A DNA stretch of 64,000 nucleotides from Calliopsis andreniformis (lineage: Eukaryota; Arthropoda; Insecta; Hymenoptera; Andrenidae). Location of the stretch: contig NC_135064.1 of the NCBI RefSeq assembly GCF_051401765.1, positions 27,874,001 through 27,938,000 on the forward strand. Direction: 5' to 3'. Shown here in pieces: positions 1 to 13,400 of this stretch. A program made the translations under genes and the position numbers. The notes beneath the pieces are model-generated. The model was not told the origin of the DNA and did not search any database. It worked only from the letters and a program-made list of their open reading frames with translations. How positions within the stretch are numbered: position 1 is the first letter of the stretch; each line of letters begins with the position of its first letter.

Positions 1-139
1 GCGAGTCAGGGTGCTGCGCGTAAAGGTAAGGCAGCTCGATGCGCAGAAAGGGAGGGCAGGTTGAGGTAAGGTGAGACGAGAAGAGATACAGGGAGAGCAG
101 AGTTTTGAGAGGCGAGGCGTGGAACGGGTACGAGAGCTC

Positions 140-193
140 GGGCATGGGCATGGGCATGGGTACAGGTACGAATACGAGTATGGGTACAGGCAG
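140..193 (+). repeat. Degenerate hexamer array
   Basis: Nine consecutive 6-bp units start with three GGGCAT copies and drift through GGGTAC, AGGTAC, GAATAC and GAGTAT. The last unit, AGGCAG, is strongly diverged. This is an ageing microsatellite. Confidence 0.8.
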
Positions 194-3100
194 AGGCATT
201 CGCAGCGAACCGAGCTAGGGCACCGTCGAGATATGCCCTGCCTACGGGTGCAACGACCCCGCTGACCTTTGTCCGGTCTGTGCTCCGGCTTGGCCCCGCC
301 GGTACCACCGAGCCGCTCGATCCACCGTCTCCTACCACCGAACTCGCCACTCGAGGGACGACGAACACGATACGCCGCGGCAGCGAACCACCGAACGATC
401 GCCGACCTACCACCGAATAGCGAATCGAGATCCTTTCTTACCGCTTTGCAAACCAACAACCGCTTCCTTCTGTCTTCCAACAACCATACCTTGCGACGAA
501 TTTTCTCCTTTCAATTCTCCTCGAAAGAGAGAGAGAAATGGGTACCATTACACACCGATCAGCAAACTCTGGTCCGTTTTACAGTTTCCAGCGCCAACGA
601 GAGGACGAGGGACATCAAATTGGGTTGGAACTTTGAAATGGACAGATTCGTGGTAATGGTAAGACGCAACTGCGGTCTAGTTCTCACGCGAGATCTCGAC
701 GCGTAAGAAATAGGTGGAACGCTGCGAGTAGCTCGGTGAAGAGTATTCGAGAAGAGGACGGGTCATCTTTCGGGGTGAGGTTTAATGACGCTATAAAGAT
801 CTGGAGATGGTTAGGTGGACGAAAACGAGCAAGCCGGAGAACGTCGTTCACATTTTTTCGAGTACGATGACCGTGTTGCTCGCGATCGTGTCGGGATCGC
901 GCGACGTTTCCTTGGAAAACCAACGGTCCTACCAATAAACGCAACGATTCTCTTAGCGTTTTAGCTCAAGTCACGCGATTCTCTACCCTATCGAACACTT
1001 AACACGTATCAACACACTTTTCCAAATACTATCCTGGAAAGTAGACAAATCGATAAAAAAAGTAGGCAAACGATAGAAACATCCAAACATATGCGTGACA
1101 AATTATATCGAGTTTTCGAAGCACAGGTGGCGTTACCTTAATTTCCTGGGCTCGTTTCGAAGGGTAGGCCAATTACCGAGCACGAGAAAACATCCTTGAA
1201 ACTTTGCAGCTAATTCGGCCTGACGGAGCAGTTGATGGGAAGAAGGCAAAGAGAACTCGGAAGGACGAGGTTTGCGTCTTGAACGGGTTACTTCACGCGT
1301 GGGGCATCAGCCGCTGTACATGTAGCGCGTAAAGGTCCCGATTGCTGCGATAACGTTCTACCGTAATAGTGCGTTTCGCTTTACAACTGCATTCTGTCGG
1401 GCAAATGAATGCCGCCTTTTACAACAGGCAACATAAAGTTTATCAACGAGTAATGCTCAAGGGTTCTTCAAGTAGATTCAAGGCTAGATTGATTAATAGT
1501 GGCCGTAAAGACGTTTCCATTTTGATCAATTCCGAACGAGAGAGTGACGAACAACCGATTAATAGAAGAAGCATTAGCGATGGCTTCTCGTGAAGTCGAC
1601 GATAAATCATTAGCGCGTTACGGTCGTGAATGGCAGGACCGAGTCGAACGCGTATCGATGTATTCCCGTTTATTCTTGTTGCTCGTCTTTTCTCGAGTGC
1701 TGTGTCTTTCTGTCCGTGTCATCTTCTCGGCCTGCCTGCTCGTGTCGACGCGTCTCTCTCTCTTTCTTTCGTGTCCTTCCATTGTCTTCGACGCACGAAA
1801 TGATTATCCTCGACGCTGGCGTTGCGAACAAATTAACTCGAAGAACCTCTTGTGACGAAGTGAAATCACGCGTTGTAAATCGGTGATGCATTCGGGAGTG
1901 GTAATTACTGCGAAAATGTTATCTTCCTCATCGATCTCTGTCGCGAATGAATGTCAAAGGACAATGTGTAGTTTCCAACTGGATAGTCACGAAACAAGGT
2001 TGATCGATGTATGTGTAGTCGCGAGGGAGCTACTTTTCGAAGAATACTAAGCTTGTTTGTATTACGAAGCTGGGATAGGTGGCAATTGCGGAGTCCGCGA
2101 TAGGTCGGTTAACCTCGGTGGTAACTGGTCGAGAGAGACGATCCCAGACCCTTTACCATGATGCTTCGAAACCAAACCGCCACCGCCACTGCACGCGCTG
2201 GTTACTTTGCGGTCGCGCTATTACGTGCCATCACGTGCCACTTCATTCCCTGGAAGCACACCCAATCCTAATATACTACGTCTGCCTAATAAACTTTATC
2301 TCCACAAAAAATCACAGGTATTAATACGTCATACAATGTGGTTAATTAGTTTAGAGGTAGTTTTACGCTAATTGGTATATTATTACGAGCAATAAATCAT
2401 TTCATTTTTTTATTTTAGACAGCTGCACGTACTAATGGTCTTCAACTATACTCTGTTACCTCACTTACTTTTAATAATTCTGTTTTGACATTTTAATTTC
2501 AGACTAAACCTTTATTTTATTCTGGGACTTGAATAAAAACCGAGGTAAGAAAGATATGTAAAGTAACTGTCATATTTTTGTTTAAAATCAGTCCTGAAGC
2601 TTGAAAAGAAATAATTTTTGTCGCGCGTGCATAGTAAGGTCTCGCTAGATCTCCAGTTTATTTGATTGAAAATCTATCGCAGCGTTGATCGTTCGTCAAG
2701 CGTAAACCTGTGCTCGCGGTTGCTTCGTCGCTTGCATGTATGTACGGAAGAAAAGGCAGCCGCTAGAAAATTATATCAGGCCACATCTCTCGGTCCGACT
2801 CTCTACGTAACGCGCATACGTAATGAGGGAACGAACGACCGGCTGAACGGGAGAACACATGCCGCGTTTCTGCCCTTACTCTTTCACTCTTCTCTCTTCC
2901 TTCGTCTTCTCTTCTCTTCCTCTTTCAATTTCACGTAAGACGCAATATATGATACACTCGCATTGAAATTATGCATTTATGACTGCACTTTGTGTTTTAT
3001 TCATTTATCTACACTTTATGGGAATATTCATCTTTCCTTGTATTCACTTGAGAAAGACATTACCGTGAAGTTCGCAGTAGGAACCTCGTAAAAGCAAGTG

Positions 3101-5377
3101 GAAATTACAAAACGGGATTGGTTGAAAGAGGTCGAATTGTCTTATCGTGTCACTTGTGATTCTTCAACTTAACCTTTTCCGCAAGCGTGAAACTTTTATT
3201 CGAATCAGGATCACGAAAACACGATTGTTGCGTCAGTGAGTTACGAGGTGTCGCGACAGCATGAGGATAATGTCGCGAGTCGATTGTAAAGCGTGTACGA
3301 AGCTATAAATTAGAGCTGATTACCGTATGGTAAAAAGAACTTCGCAACCGCATAATTATCGTAATTACCCCTGCACCAACGGACGTTGCACGCACTTGCT
3401 GCTATGACCACTTGTGATTCGACGTGGGGTTTTGCTACTTTCCGCTTAAAGCGACTCGCGTGAATCTAAATTACGATAGTGTCGTCTAATACCGTTTCGA
3501 GACGCTGCACGATGAATTTAACGAGCAGTACTTCGTATCGGTTATTGTGGCCATTGACGATGAGTATCGCAGAATTCCAAGAAAGCATTACGAGCAGAAA
3601 CATCTATTAGCAATGGTTATTAATTTTTTTACTCCAGCTCAACGTCATCTTTGCTGATATTGAAAGTCCCGTTGAAAGATAGATAATATAGGTAGGTGCT
3701 CTCGTTCTGCTGTCGGCCATGAATTTTTTGCGAAATAGTCGCGGCAAAAAAGGAAAACGTATCAATGTATCGCAACGCTTGCCCTCGATCGATCGAATGT
3801 AACTAAAAATAAACTGTACTGTGTCTATGTACGAGATCCATACGCACGTCCATTTGGAGGGGTTCTCCAAAATAATGTGCTCTAAAATACACATTCTCTC
3901 ACGATCCTCGCGGCCTCGCGGCCTCGAAAAACAGACCGTCGTACTCGAAGAACGTTGCGTATCTCGGGCGGCTCATCGGCCGGGAAAGTCTTTGTCCCTG
4001 GTCAACGTTGTCTCGCGTAAATCAACCGGCGACTCGAGGAGACAACGAGACACCGAACGCGACTCGTAACATCGCGACCCTTTCGTAATGCCGAGCCTTA
4101 ATTAAACAACCGAGCGACGAGTGGCAGTAACGGGCGTTTTCCTCGTCTCAGACTTCGTCTAGCGTTCAGAAAAAGCTGTTGCTAGTCACGAGACCAGGGT
4201 GGACGACTATTCTTTCATTTCAACAACTTTTATTTCTGCTCCGATGACAGTACTGTACAGAGAGTTGTTGAACAGGCATCAGAGGGAATCGTTAGCACGG
4301 TGAATCGAGTGGAATGGAAGAAAAAATGTATGCAAACGTCGAGGAAAGAATGGAAGGAATGCGCGTAGCGGCCCAGATACCTGTCGGCGATGGGCCGTCG
4401 AGAGGTTCTCCTGGCAGCCCCTCTTTTACATATCGGCGAGCTGTACGCTCGCGATAGATGCGATGCTGCGATACCGCGGCGCCAACCACCCCATCCACCT
4501 ATCGCACCCGCATCCTTCTCCTCGAAACCCTGCGCAGAGGGAGAAATGTTCGCGGAGAAGCCCAGCAACGACGAAACGGAGATGGGACGAGAGGAGAAGA
4601 GAGACTCGTCGAACACGCAGAAGCCAGAGAGAAGTAAAAAGAATGGGGAGGAGGAGGAAGAGGTAGAGATTGCAAGGGCAGATGGTGCAAAGATCGCACC
4701 ATTGTTTGCTTTCTGACAGCGATAAGTTCACAATAAAGTTACATTCGTTTCCAAGTAAGTGTCCGTCCTCTCGTTCGCGTCTTCCCCATCCTTCTTGGTC
4801 TCAGTCTCCCGCGTATCCCGTCTCGGTCGCATTCTCGGCCTCTCCCGTGCCGCGGTCGCGTCGAAGCACCCTTGGAACCGGCGATAACCATAACTCTCTT
4901 CACACCCGCACAGCTCCCAGTCCTTTTTCTCCTCTTCTACTTACGGCTTTCGTTCTGCCTGTCTTACGAGCTTACTGCCTTCTTTCCTTTCTTCGCGACC
5001 CTCGCGTAATCGTGGGCGCCTTTCTCCTTTTCTCTTCCTCCTCTCCTTCCTCCTGGAATCACCGTTGTTCTCGCGAAACGCGCAACAAGCAAAGCGAATT
5101 TTTACGATTCTGGCAAAGTGTCCTACACGGAACTACGCCTTTGACGGCGGCTGTTCATTTCGGGAGTCGCTGCGACGTCGAACGCGAGGCGAAGGTACGA
5201 CGCAGTTGGACTCGAGGAAGAATCGTGGCGCGAGCCAACGATCGAAGCGAGGATCAACGGCGAAGGGGTACACGCTCGCGATCGATCGCGCATGGGTTGG
5301 GATGGACGCGGAATGAAGAGGAAAGCGAGCGCCGAGAGCGGGGCGGAGCTCGTGCCGATGTTCGGAACGCATCGCGG

Positions 5378-5412
5378 ACACTCGACACTCGCCACTCGAC
5401 ACTCTACACTCT
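5378..5412 (+). repeat. Short CACTCGA-type tandem repeat
   Basis: ACACTCG, CCACTCG and ACACTCT units repeat about five times in a row with single-base changes. Confidence 0.75.
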
Positions 5413-8400
5413 GGGATGCGCGTAACACCCGTACGCGTACACTTAATATCGCTCCATTAGCCTCAATTAAACGGACATTTAAGTACGCATTCCATGCATA
5501 GCGAAGCCTTCGTGGAGGCACGAGCGCCAACCAGGCCCGCCCTCCTCGCTCCGCTTCGATGCCCCTTGTCGTCGTTATCCCTTAACTCTATCCTTTACTC
5601 TCTATTTTCCCCTTATTCCGATTGCTGATATCTTCCTAAGTGTGAAGGTAAAAATGTTAATGGGCCAGGTTTTTTGCTAAACCTCATGCTCATTAGTACC
5701 TAGGTATACAAGATATTTACGCGTAGGCGTTTGACAGTGATCGAAGGAAGAAGTAGGAGAGAGAAACCAGCCAGAGAACGTGTATCTGAAGGAAACGAGG
5801 AGCGAAAAGATCAGGGAAGAATCTAGCAAGAAACAGGACTACTCATTGAAGTGTCGTTAAGTCTATCAGCCAAGTGTTCACGATAGACAGCGAGTTCCTC
5901 GTTGGGTGAATTATTATCGTAGATAAGTATATCGATGGTCGACCGGGAATTACCAATTCCAGAGAGGGAAAGGAGCAAACGGTCGCGTGTAAAGAATATC
6001 GATCCCTAGGGTGTGAATAAATCACGGGTCCTTTCGACGAATGGCTGATGCGAGAGGAACGGGAACCTGTAAAGTGTGACACCGTCGTATTAATGCTTGG
6101 GACTGGCGCTGATTTCCACGACAGGAGGGAAGTGGCGTGATTGTGTGCGAAAGGGCAAGGAGAAGCGCGAGATAGGTACTCGCCAGGTGAGATATGTGAT
6201 GCGTCGCTGTAAAGCAGTTTTGGAGCGTTCGACGCATTCCAAGAAATGAAATGTGGTTCGTGGGAATAATTTAAAAAGGGCTCGCATCTGCGCGAGTTAT
6301 GACAGACCGAGCCATTAAGTGGCTGTGTTTATTTTTAGAGGGAGCCGAGCTAGCGCAAAGTGGAACTCCTAATTGTTCTCGTTAACGCTCCATTCGCATC
6401 TGCCTGAACCCGTGAACTTAAGACGTGGAGCGAACAGCCTCGAATCGTAGCGAGTAACGACGTCGCAGCCGATCACGAGCTCGATCGCGACGGGGAACGA
6501 GCAAACAGGCTGCTGGAAATCTGCCAGCCGGCAGATGTTGCTCAACGCTTCATCTTGCGAACGAGATGATTTCTTTTTCGTTAGGGATTTAACGAAGTGG
6601 TAATTCTATCAACACCTCATAGTGCATGCGAGTACAATAATTTAGCGTTCTACAATTGCTGTCATTATTCAATTGCTGCCCTTCCTAGTACCTATCTTAT
6701 TTTCATGTACGCGCGAGAAAATTAGTTGAAGAATTAATGCAAGCAGGTTCGAAGAAAAATAAGCTTTGACAAAACTGGAAATACCGGGCATCGTGTAGCA
6801 ATTTGTTTGAGCAGGTACACACAAACCATCCGAGAATGGGAGAGGAAAACGCGTGCCGGATTTTGCAGGCTGTACACGAAAACAGATGCCAGTCCAACAG
6901 ACTGCGATTTGCATAAACGAGACTAAGCCGAAAGTTAATGTCGCGCGTAACGATCCGATCCGGTCGTGACTTCGTATGCCCCTGCTTTATCGTTATTCAT
7001 CGAGATCCCAAACCACCGAAACATGGAAATTAATTCCTCGCCGTGTTGCTTCCACCTTCTTTCGATACGCTTTGCCCGTGCTGCTTCCCGCGAGTGCAGC
7101 TGGAATTCAATTAACGTTTCCGAGAAAAGTCGTTACGTAGAATATTTGCATTTTGAATTTGTCTAGACGTTTGATTATTTTACCTTTTAAATAGAAATAT
7201 CGTATAAGTATTCATAACATTCGTATAAAAAGAATATTTGAATGAATACGAATATATCGGGAAGCTATAATACAGACATAAAGGCAGTTCGACTTTTCAG
7301 CGGTAACACAGTCTGCTGTGTTTCGAGGGGTCGGAGTGGATCTCGTCGCGTCACCCTAGCCCTAACGATAGCCCGCATAGCTTTACACGTCACGGGAAAA
7401 ACGCGTCGGGTCCATACGACTAAACTCGAGTCGCATTTCGCACGCGTATTGGAGGAAAAAACGGATTTTCTATTTACGATGACCATTTGGATTTTCTCTC
7501 GAAGCAGGGGGAGGGGTCCGTTCCAGAAGGGAAACTCGGTGCCCGTGATTTTGTCAGCTTTATACTAAATGTCCTGCATAAAGGGCCAGCCTGCCTGGAG
7601 GACACCCCTCAGCTTTATGCCATTATTACGTATGCAAGTGCGGCTGGATTCTACCCTACAGCGACTATATAACATCCAGTCGACTCGATGCTTTTTCGGG
7701 GTTGCTCTTTGACCATACGTAACGGGCATTCTAGTTACGCCTACTCGTGGATCTTCAATTTATTCTTTATGTTCCGAACTGCGAGTATATGTTTGCACGA
7801 TGACCCTTATTTCTTAGTGGTTAATTATCAGAAAAAAATTGGAAAGAATGAGAAGGATTTTATACTCCTGTAATCACCTCCTTGAGATGCTTCTTCCTCG
7901 ACGGTGTTCATTAACAGAGCGAAAGTTATTTTATCGTTACGCAAAGGTGATGTGAACGAAACGGTCAACAGGCAAGCGAAGACCTTCGTCGTTTCTCGAT
8001 GTGTCGTTCAGTGTATCGTTGAACGCGTCACGCCCAAAATAAAACAAGTTGGCTGGGACACGGTGAGGAGGTCGGTCGGGTCATTCGGTTCTCGACGGTG
8101 GGTCGCTCAACCGGTGCAGAGGACTCTTGGACACAAAGTGTTCACTGGGTGGAATATTCGATGGGCCGTAAGAAATTAGGGCAGGGGTCGAGGAAAGACC
8201 TTCTGAACTTAAATAATTCGTGGCTTGACATGGAAAGGACGTTTCGAAGAAAGGGCGAAAGTCCCGTAGTGAACAGTTGCTCGTCCGTGGATAATTTTGA
8301 TGAAATACGGAAATAGACATGAAATTTGAAAATAAGATACGTCTGAAGCAACCAGAATAGTTTCTGCTGTTTAGATCACTTTCAATCTGTGGGTGCACGT

Positions 8401-9891
8401 TTATCGATACCGCATTTTTGTTTGAAAGAGGCTTCGGGAACGATCGACGGAACGGTAGGCGCGCAGGTAAGGAAGATTTTCATCTAGAATTCGGAAGAAG
8501 AAGGATCACTCACAGACAGAAGGATTTCGAGTGAACGATAAAGATTAGATTTTACGACAACCCCATGGTGGGAAAGAGAATCAGCAGGATGCGGCATCGT
8601 TTAACAAGCATGAGCATTTCCGGCATAAATATGCATAGTTACGCTGAGAAGGAATCGAGGTTTAAATGCTTGCACGAAGTCACGACTTAACGATACACAA
8701 TCGATGTCGAAACGAACGTTACAAACACAAAGTGTGTTGTGTCATACTCAGTTACTTCGTATGTGCCCAAAACTCTGCGCGATGGATGGTAATGGCTGTA
8801 AAAGCGTCAATATTCACAGGCAGAACTCGAGAAAACGGTGGTCAAGGAGCGGGATAAAAAGCTGCAAGAGAACGGTCCCTCGATCGATCGAAGAGGAAAA
8901 GTTTCGAAGGAAAGAGAGTCCAACTATTATTCGAGATTTCAGGCTGGTCGACAGAGATATCGTGAATTATGCATGGTCCGGGCTGCGGCACACCGGTGTC
9001 CTCGTCCTTTCCCATGCATGCCATGCATATGTCGAATGATAGATGGACTTGTCAATTTCATCGGGATCCACTATCGATGCGGGCTATCTTCATCGGTGCG
9101 AGATTACGTTACAGCTACGGCTCGACGAGAACCAATCGCATCTCTTCGACCGATAAATGCGTGCTCGTTGTATATTGTCAAGGATCTATTCAACCGACAT
9201 CCAACTGGAAAAATTCGCAATTTCACGAATCTCGATTCATTTGCGTTCTACCTGATACATAGAAGTAGCTATACCATACTAAATTCAAATCCTCCCTTAT
9301 TGCGTTGCTTTAAATGTACTTAAACTGCACAGAAAGAAATGCAAAACTTCGCGGCTCAAAGGAAAAACCTGGTGAAGCAAATGTATGTACAGACCGCGTG
9401 GCTCCGACACCCTTGCCGTTTTGTATCATAGACGGAGCAAAGTAGCCTGCTGTGGCTGGACGTGGCAGCATGCAAGTTCGTAGCGAGTAGAGCCGGTCGA
9501 GGCCGTCACTGCCTAAGGATCCTTCTTTGGGCGCAGACACGCAATTAACCGCGGGCTATATTCCTCCGGCGGAAAAGAGAAGGATACGAAGGAAGGAAGA
9601 GAAGAAAACGCGAAGGCAGAGTTGCAGGCAGGAGGAGGCAGTTCAGGGATTCTCATCTCATAGAGGAGACGGTGTTGGTCGGGGAGCGATCGACAGACGG
9701 TCAGCCGTGAGGTCCGTACGGGAAGAGAGTCACGGTAGGGTCTGACGGGTCCAGAGATACCACCCATCCTCCATAAAAGCTTCCATGCGTGTCAAGCGTT
9801 ATACGACCACGTTACTATTAAATACGTCAAAGCTCCGTATGTTTATTGCATATTGGATGCCGTGCACTTCGGCTTTCTCTGCCGGTCACTA

Positions 9892-9940
9892 TAACCCGTA
9901 ACCTGTAACCCGTAACCCATAACCCACAACCCGTAACGCG
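9892..9940 (+). repeat. Seven-bp TAACCCG-type tandem repeat, telomere-like in style
   Basis: Seven 7-bp units in register read TAACCCG, TAACCTG, TAACCCG, TAACCCA, TAACCCA, CAACCCG and TAACGCG. On the other strand the core is CGGGTTA. It resembles telomere-type G-rich repeats in style, but it is not the insect TTAGG motif and sits in an internal position. Confidence 0.85.
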
Positions 9941-10340
9941 AACTGATCGCTATTGTCGTCTTCGGATTCATAGTGCACATAGAATAGATTGTTTCCCTAC
10001 TATTTCCATCTCTCTTCCGTCTTCATCTGAACGTTGCCAGAAAACAGTCTGCAACTAAATTCTAAGGCTTACCGAAGTCTTCAAACCTGTTCTCTCAGAA
10101 TATATTTTTCACATTTTTTCTAGTTGTTGTCTCATAGCTTTATTCCTGCGTACGCAGTGAACCGGAGGTATGTAGGTACGTACGTATATGCGTATTAACG
10201 CAAATGGCAGAACACGACGCGTTCCCAACAATACTCTTCGAATCGAAACGAAAAAAGTCGAGGAATTATGCCGCTGTCAGGGTGGCAGCACGCTTCCTGG
10301 AATGTCGCGTAACGTTTCTCTTTATTCGCGAGATGATTAC

Positions 10341-10405
10341 GCGAGCGCGAGCGAATGAACGAGCAAACGAAACGAAAGGAAACGAAACGAAGCGAAGGAA
10401 AGAAT
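10341..10405 (+). repeat. GCGA/ACGA-type purine-rich simple repeat
   Basis: About 65 bases of GCGAG, GAACGA and AACGA units in imperfect tandem. Confidence 0.7.
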
Positions 10406-13400
10406 GAGCGGACGTGTTACCGAACGGTGTTTCAATCTCCATAATGACCGCTCGGTTCCCTTTCGACCGGAGTGTGCGTCACATGGATACGGACACAAGG
10501 AGACCGAGTAGATGCTAATAACGGAGAAGCTCCATACTGTTCGTAGGCATCGCTCATTCAGAGACTTCTTTTGCATCTGCGTTTGTTCGTTCTGAAAGAG
10601 AAAGCTCGAACGCGCTTTCTGTCTTTCTCTTTTTCCCTTTCTCTCCTTTCCACCTCTCCACCTCGCCCTCTCCGCACATTTTTCCCTTCAGATCTGCTTC
10701 GGTGTGATCGCTGTCGTGGCCGAGGGCACGTTGTCATTCAATCGTAGCATAGGATATACATGTACAAACTTATATGCATTTTGCAAATATAAATGCAATT
10801 GATCCGATGTGTAGAACCTATCCTCGCGAGAAAACTTCTTACTTGTTAAATGAAAATGGAAATTCTGGAATCAGTTGTGGAAAATAACATTGTACGTGTA
10901 TCACTGAAGAGCGAAGGGACCGACGTAATTCTTTGCGAAGCAACGAGAGAAACGAATTGTTGTAAGGCTTTCGCCTCGATGGCTGAACGATGCAGTCATA
11001 CTTTTAGTCATGTAAAAAATGTCGGAGGGGAGAGAACGCAGGAAAGTCGAGCGTTCAATGAGCCGTGTCATAGTACGCAGAGGCACGTACTCGCGGACAC
11101 GTTTTCCAGCGAAAAGGAAAGGAGAAAGATTGGTCTGCGCGAAAGGATCGACATCGAAGGGAATAAATGGCTATGTATGCGTGGAAAATGAACAATAGAC
11201 CATCGTGACACGATGTAGCTTCAGTCTAACAACTTTGTTTTTCTCAATATTCTATGCATATAAGGGTAGGTATATACGTATCTACTCTTTTACAAGACTT
11301 ATTCTAGAGATTATTTACAAACTAATTTGTTCACTTATTATTTGTGAAAGTCATTCTTCGAGAATAGATATCTTTCAATACTGCATTCAATTGAAGTACA
11401 TACGTATAGGCGAAAAGGTACATGTAGCTACCTTTTAATGCCAAGACCCGAACCTTAACCACAAATATAGCGAGAATTGTCAAGGTAATATTTACCCGGT
11501 TTTCGTACACCAAACAAAAATTCTGTACTCACGAAATTTGATCCATACGTTGGCAAATCTTTTCAACATAGCCCAACCAAAGAAAGTTGTATTTTTTCCA
11601 CACATTTAACACGCAAAAAAGGTAAAGCAGATACTGTACTCGTCTATTATACAGGGTTAGAAATCGATATATCGATGCAACAGGGGATCGATGAACCAAT
11701 CAGCGACATCTGAACGCCACTTTTCTATCGCAACGGTTAGTGGCCATATTGCCCTGTGCACGTTGATAACGGTTTTTATTGTAACGTGATCGCATCACAT
11801 TTTATCGCGTTACACATTAATTGTTCTACCGCATTTGGCTCATCCCTTTTGGGCTACGACTTAGGAATCGTAAACGACACTATTCGTCAAGAATAGGAAC
11901 GAATATCGTGCTCTCGGTATCGCGACATTCGAGCAGGTACAACACAAATAGAGGTACCAGGATTCGTGAGATTCGAAACAGTGGTCAGTGCGAATTATGA
12001 CGCGTGGAAGTGTATATTTCGTATGTTATTGAATAAAAGTAATGAATGGATCTCTGTGAACAGTGAGAAAGTGAAATTATGTCAATATCAACAATAATAT
12101 ATTGGAATCGCCGAAGTCGATCATAGAAAAATGGCGAATTTCTTGGATGAGACGAAAGTCTATAGGAGACACGAATAGAAAACGCCGAGGCATCCCTGAA
12201 TCTGTGACTGTGGTTAGAAGTCGAGAAGTTTTGCTAAGAGAGCGAGGCTGTGGGGAATGTGACAAGGGGAAAATGTACGAGATCGTGTAAGTGCATATTA
12301 TCCTAAATTAGTCTTATATGGTGTTATTACTATAGAGTAGAAAAGTTACGATAAATTTCGAGGCGGCTTGAAATCACGTGATAGTCGTAATTCGATGTTA
12401 GAAAGATAGTCATGCGATACCGAAATACGAACAATTTCCGATAACACGCGAGAGCAGTCGACAATGTGACTGTCGTAAACGAAGCTGGTGCTACAGGTTA
12501 TAAGATGATCTCTCGTGTCACGACAGCCTGCACATCTCACATTTACACAATTTCTAAAATCTTCAATACTCGGTAGCCTATTCGATAGCAACAAAAACGC
12601 GGTTCGATAGAACGAGTGCAGTGAAATGTTTCATTACGGGTGATTTCAATTAACGTTGGCGGATTAATCCAGGGAAGCTCGATGAAAAGCGATCCTAGCC
12701 TCGCTCGCGTTCCTCTTTCGGGTCGCGTCCATCTATCCGTGTAGCTAGCTAGCTATTGGACTACCTCGGTCGGGGGCGCAAGCGCACGTGCTTATTCGCG
12801 TTCCTTTCCATTGAAACGAGCAATTCTCGAAAAGCGTACACGTAGACGCAGCGGTAAACAGAGGACGACACGGGCCGGTAAGCGCACAATGTGTCGGGGA
12901 GGCTGGAAAGACAACGCGAATCCATCATCTCTCTAGGAGGAGAGGCTGAAAGGGCTTTGCGGCACCGCACTCTGTGTAATTGTGGTCCCGGCCCCTGGTG
13001 GCCTGGCGCTGCTGACTACACCGACCCGCACCCCCTTTTACTGGCTTACCGAGATACCTCGGGATGCCCACCAACCTCCACCCATCTCCACCTACTCAAC
13101 CCTACACCGTCCACTGTCCATCCACCGCTACGCCTCGCCTCTTGCAATCCGCGACTCGCTTTTCACTGCTCGTTGCATTCATCCCCGCCTGCCCAACACC
13201 GACTATGTACTTCTCAACGCTTCCTATCGTTTCTATCGCTCTTCGGCTTCGTTCCTCTCCTCCGGTGTCCACATCAACCGGCACCAACTTTCCCAGACTA
13301 CATCTACTTCTCAGCCAGCTGAACGCTCTCGAATTTTTCAAGGAAGATGTGTTCTTCTATCGAGCAAGTCCACCGTCGAGCGTTTGTTGCACTGATGGAA

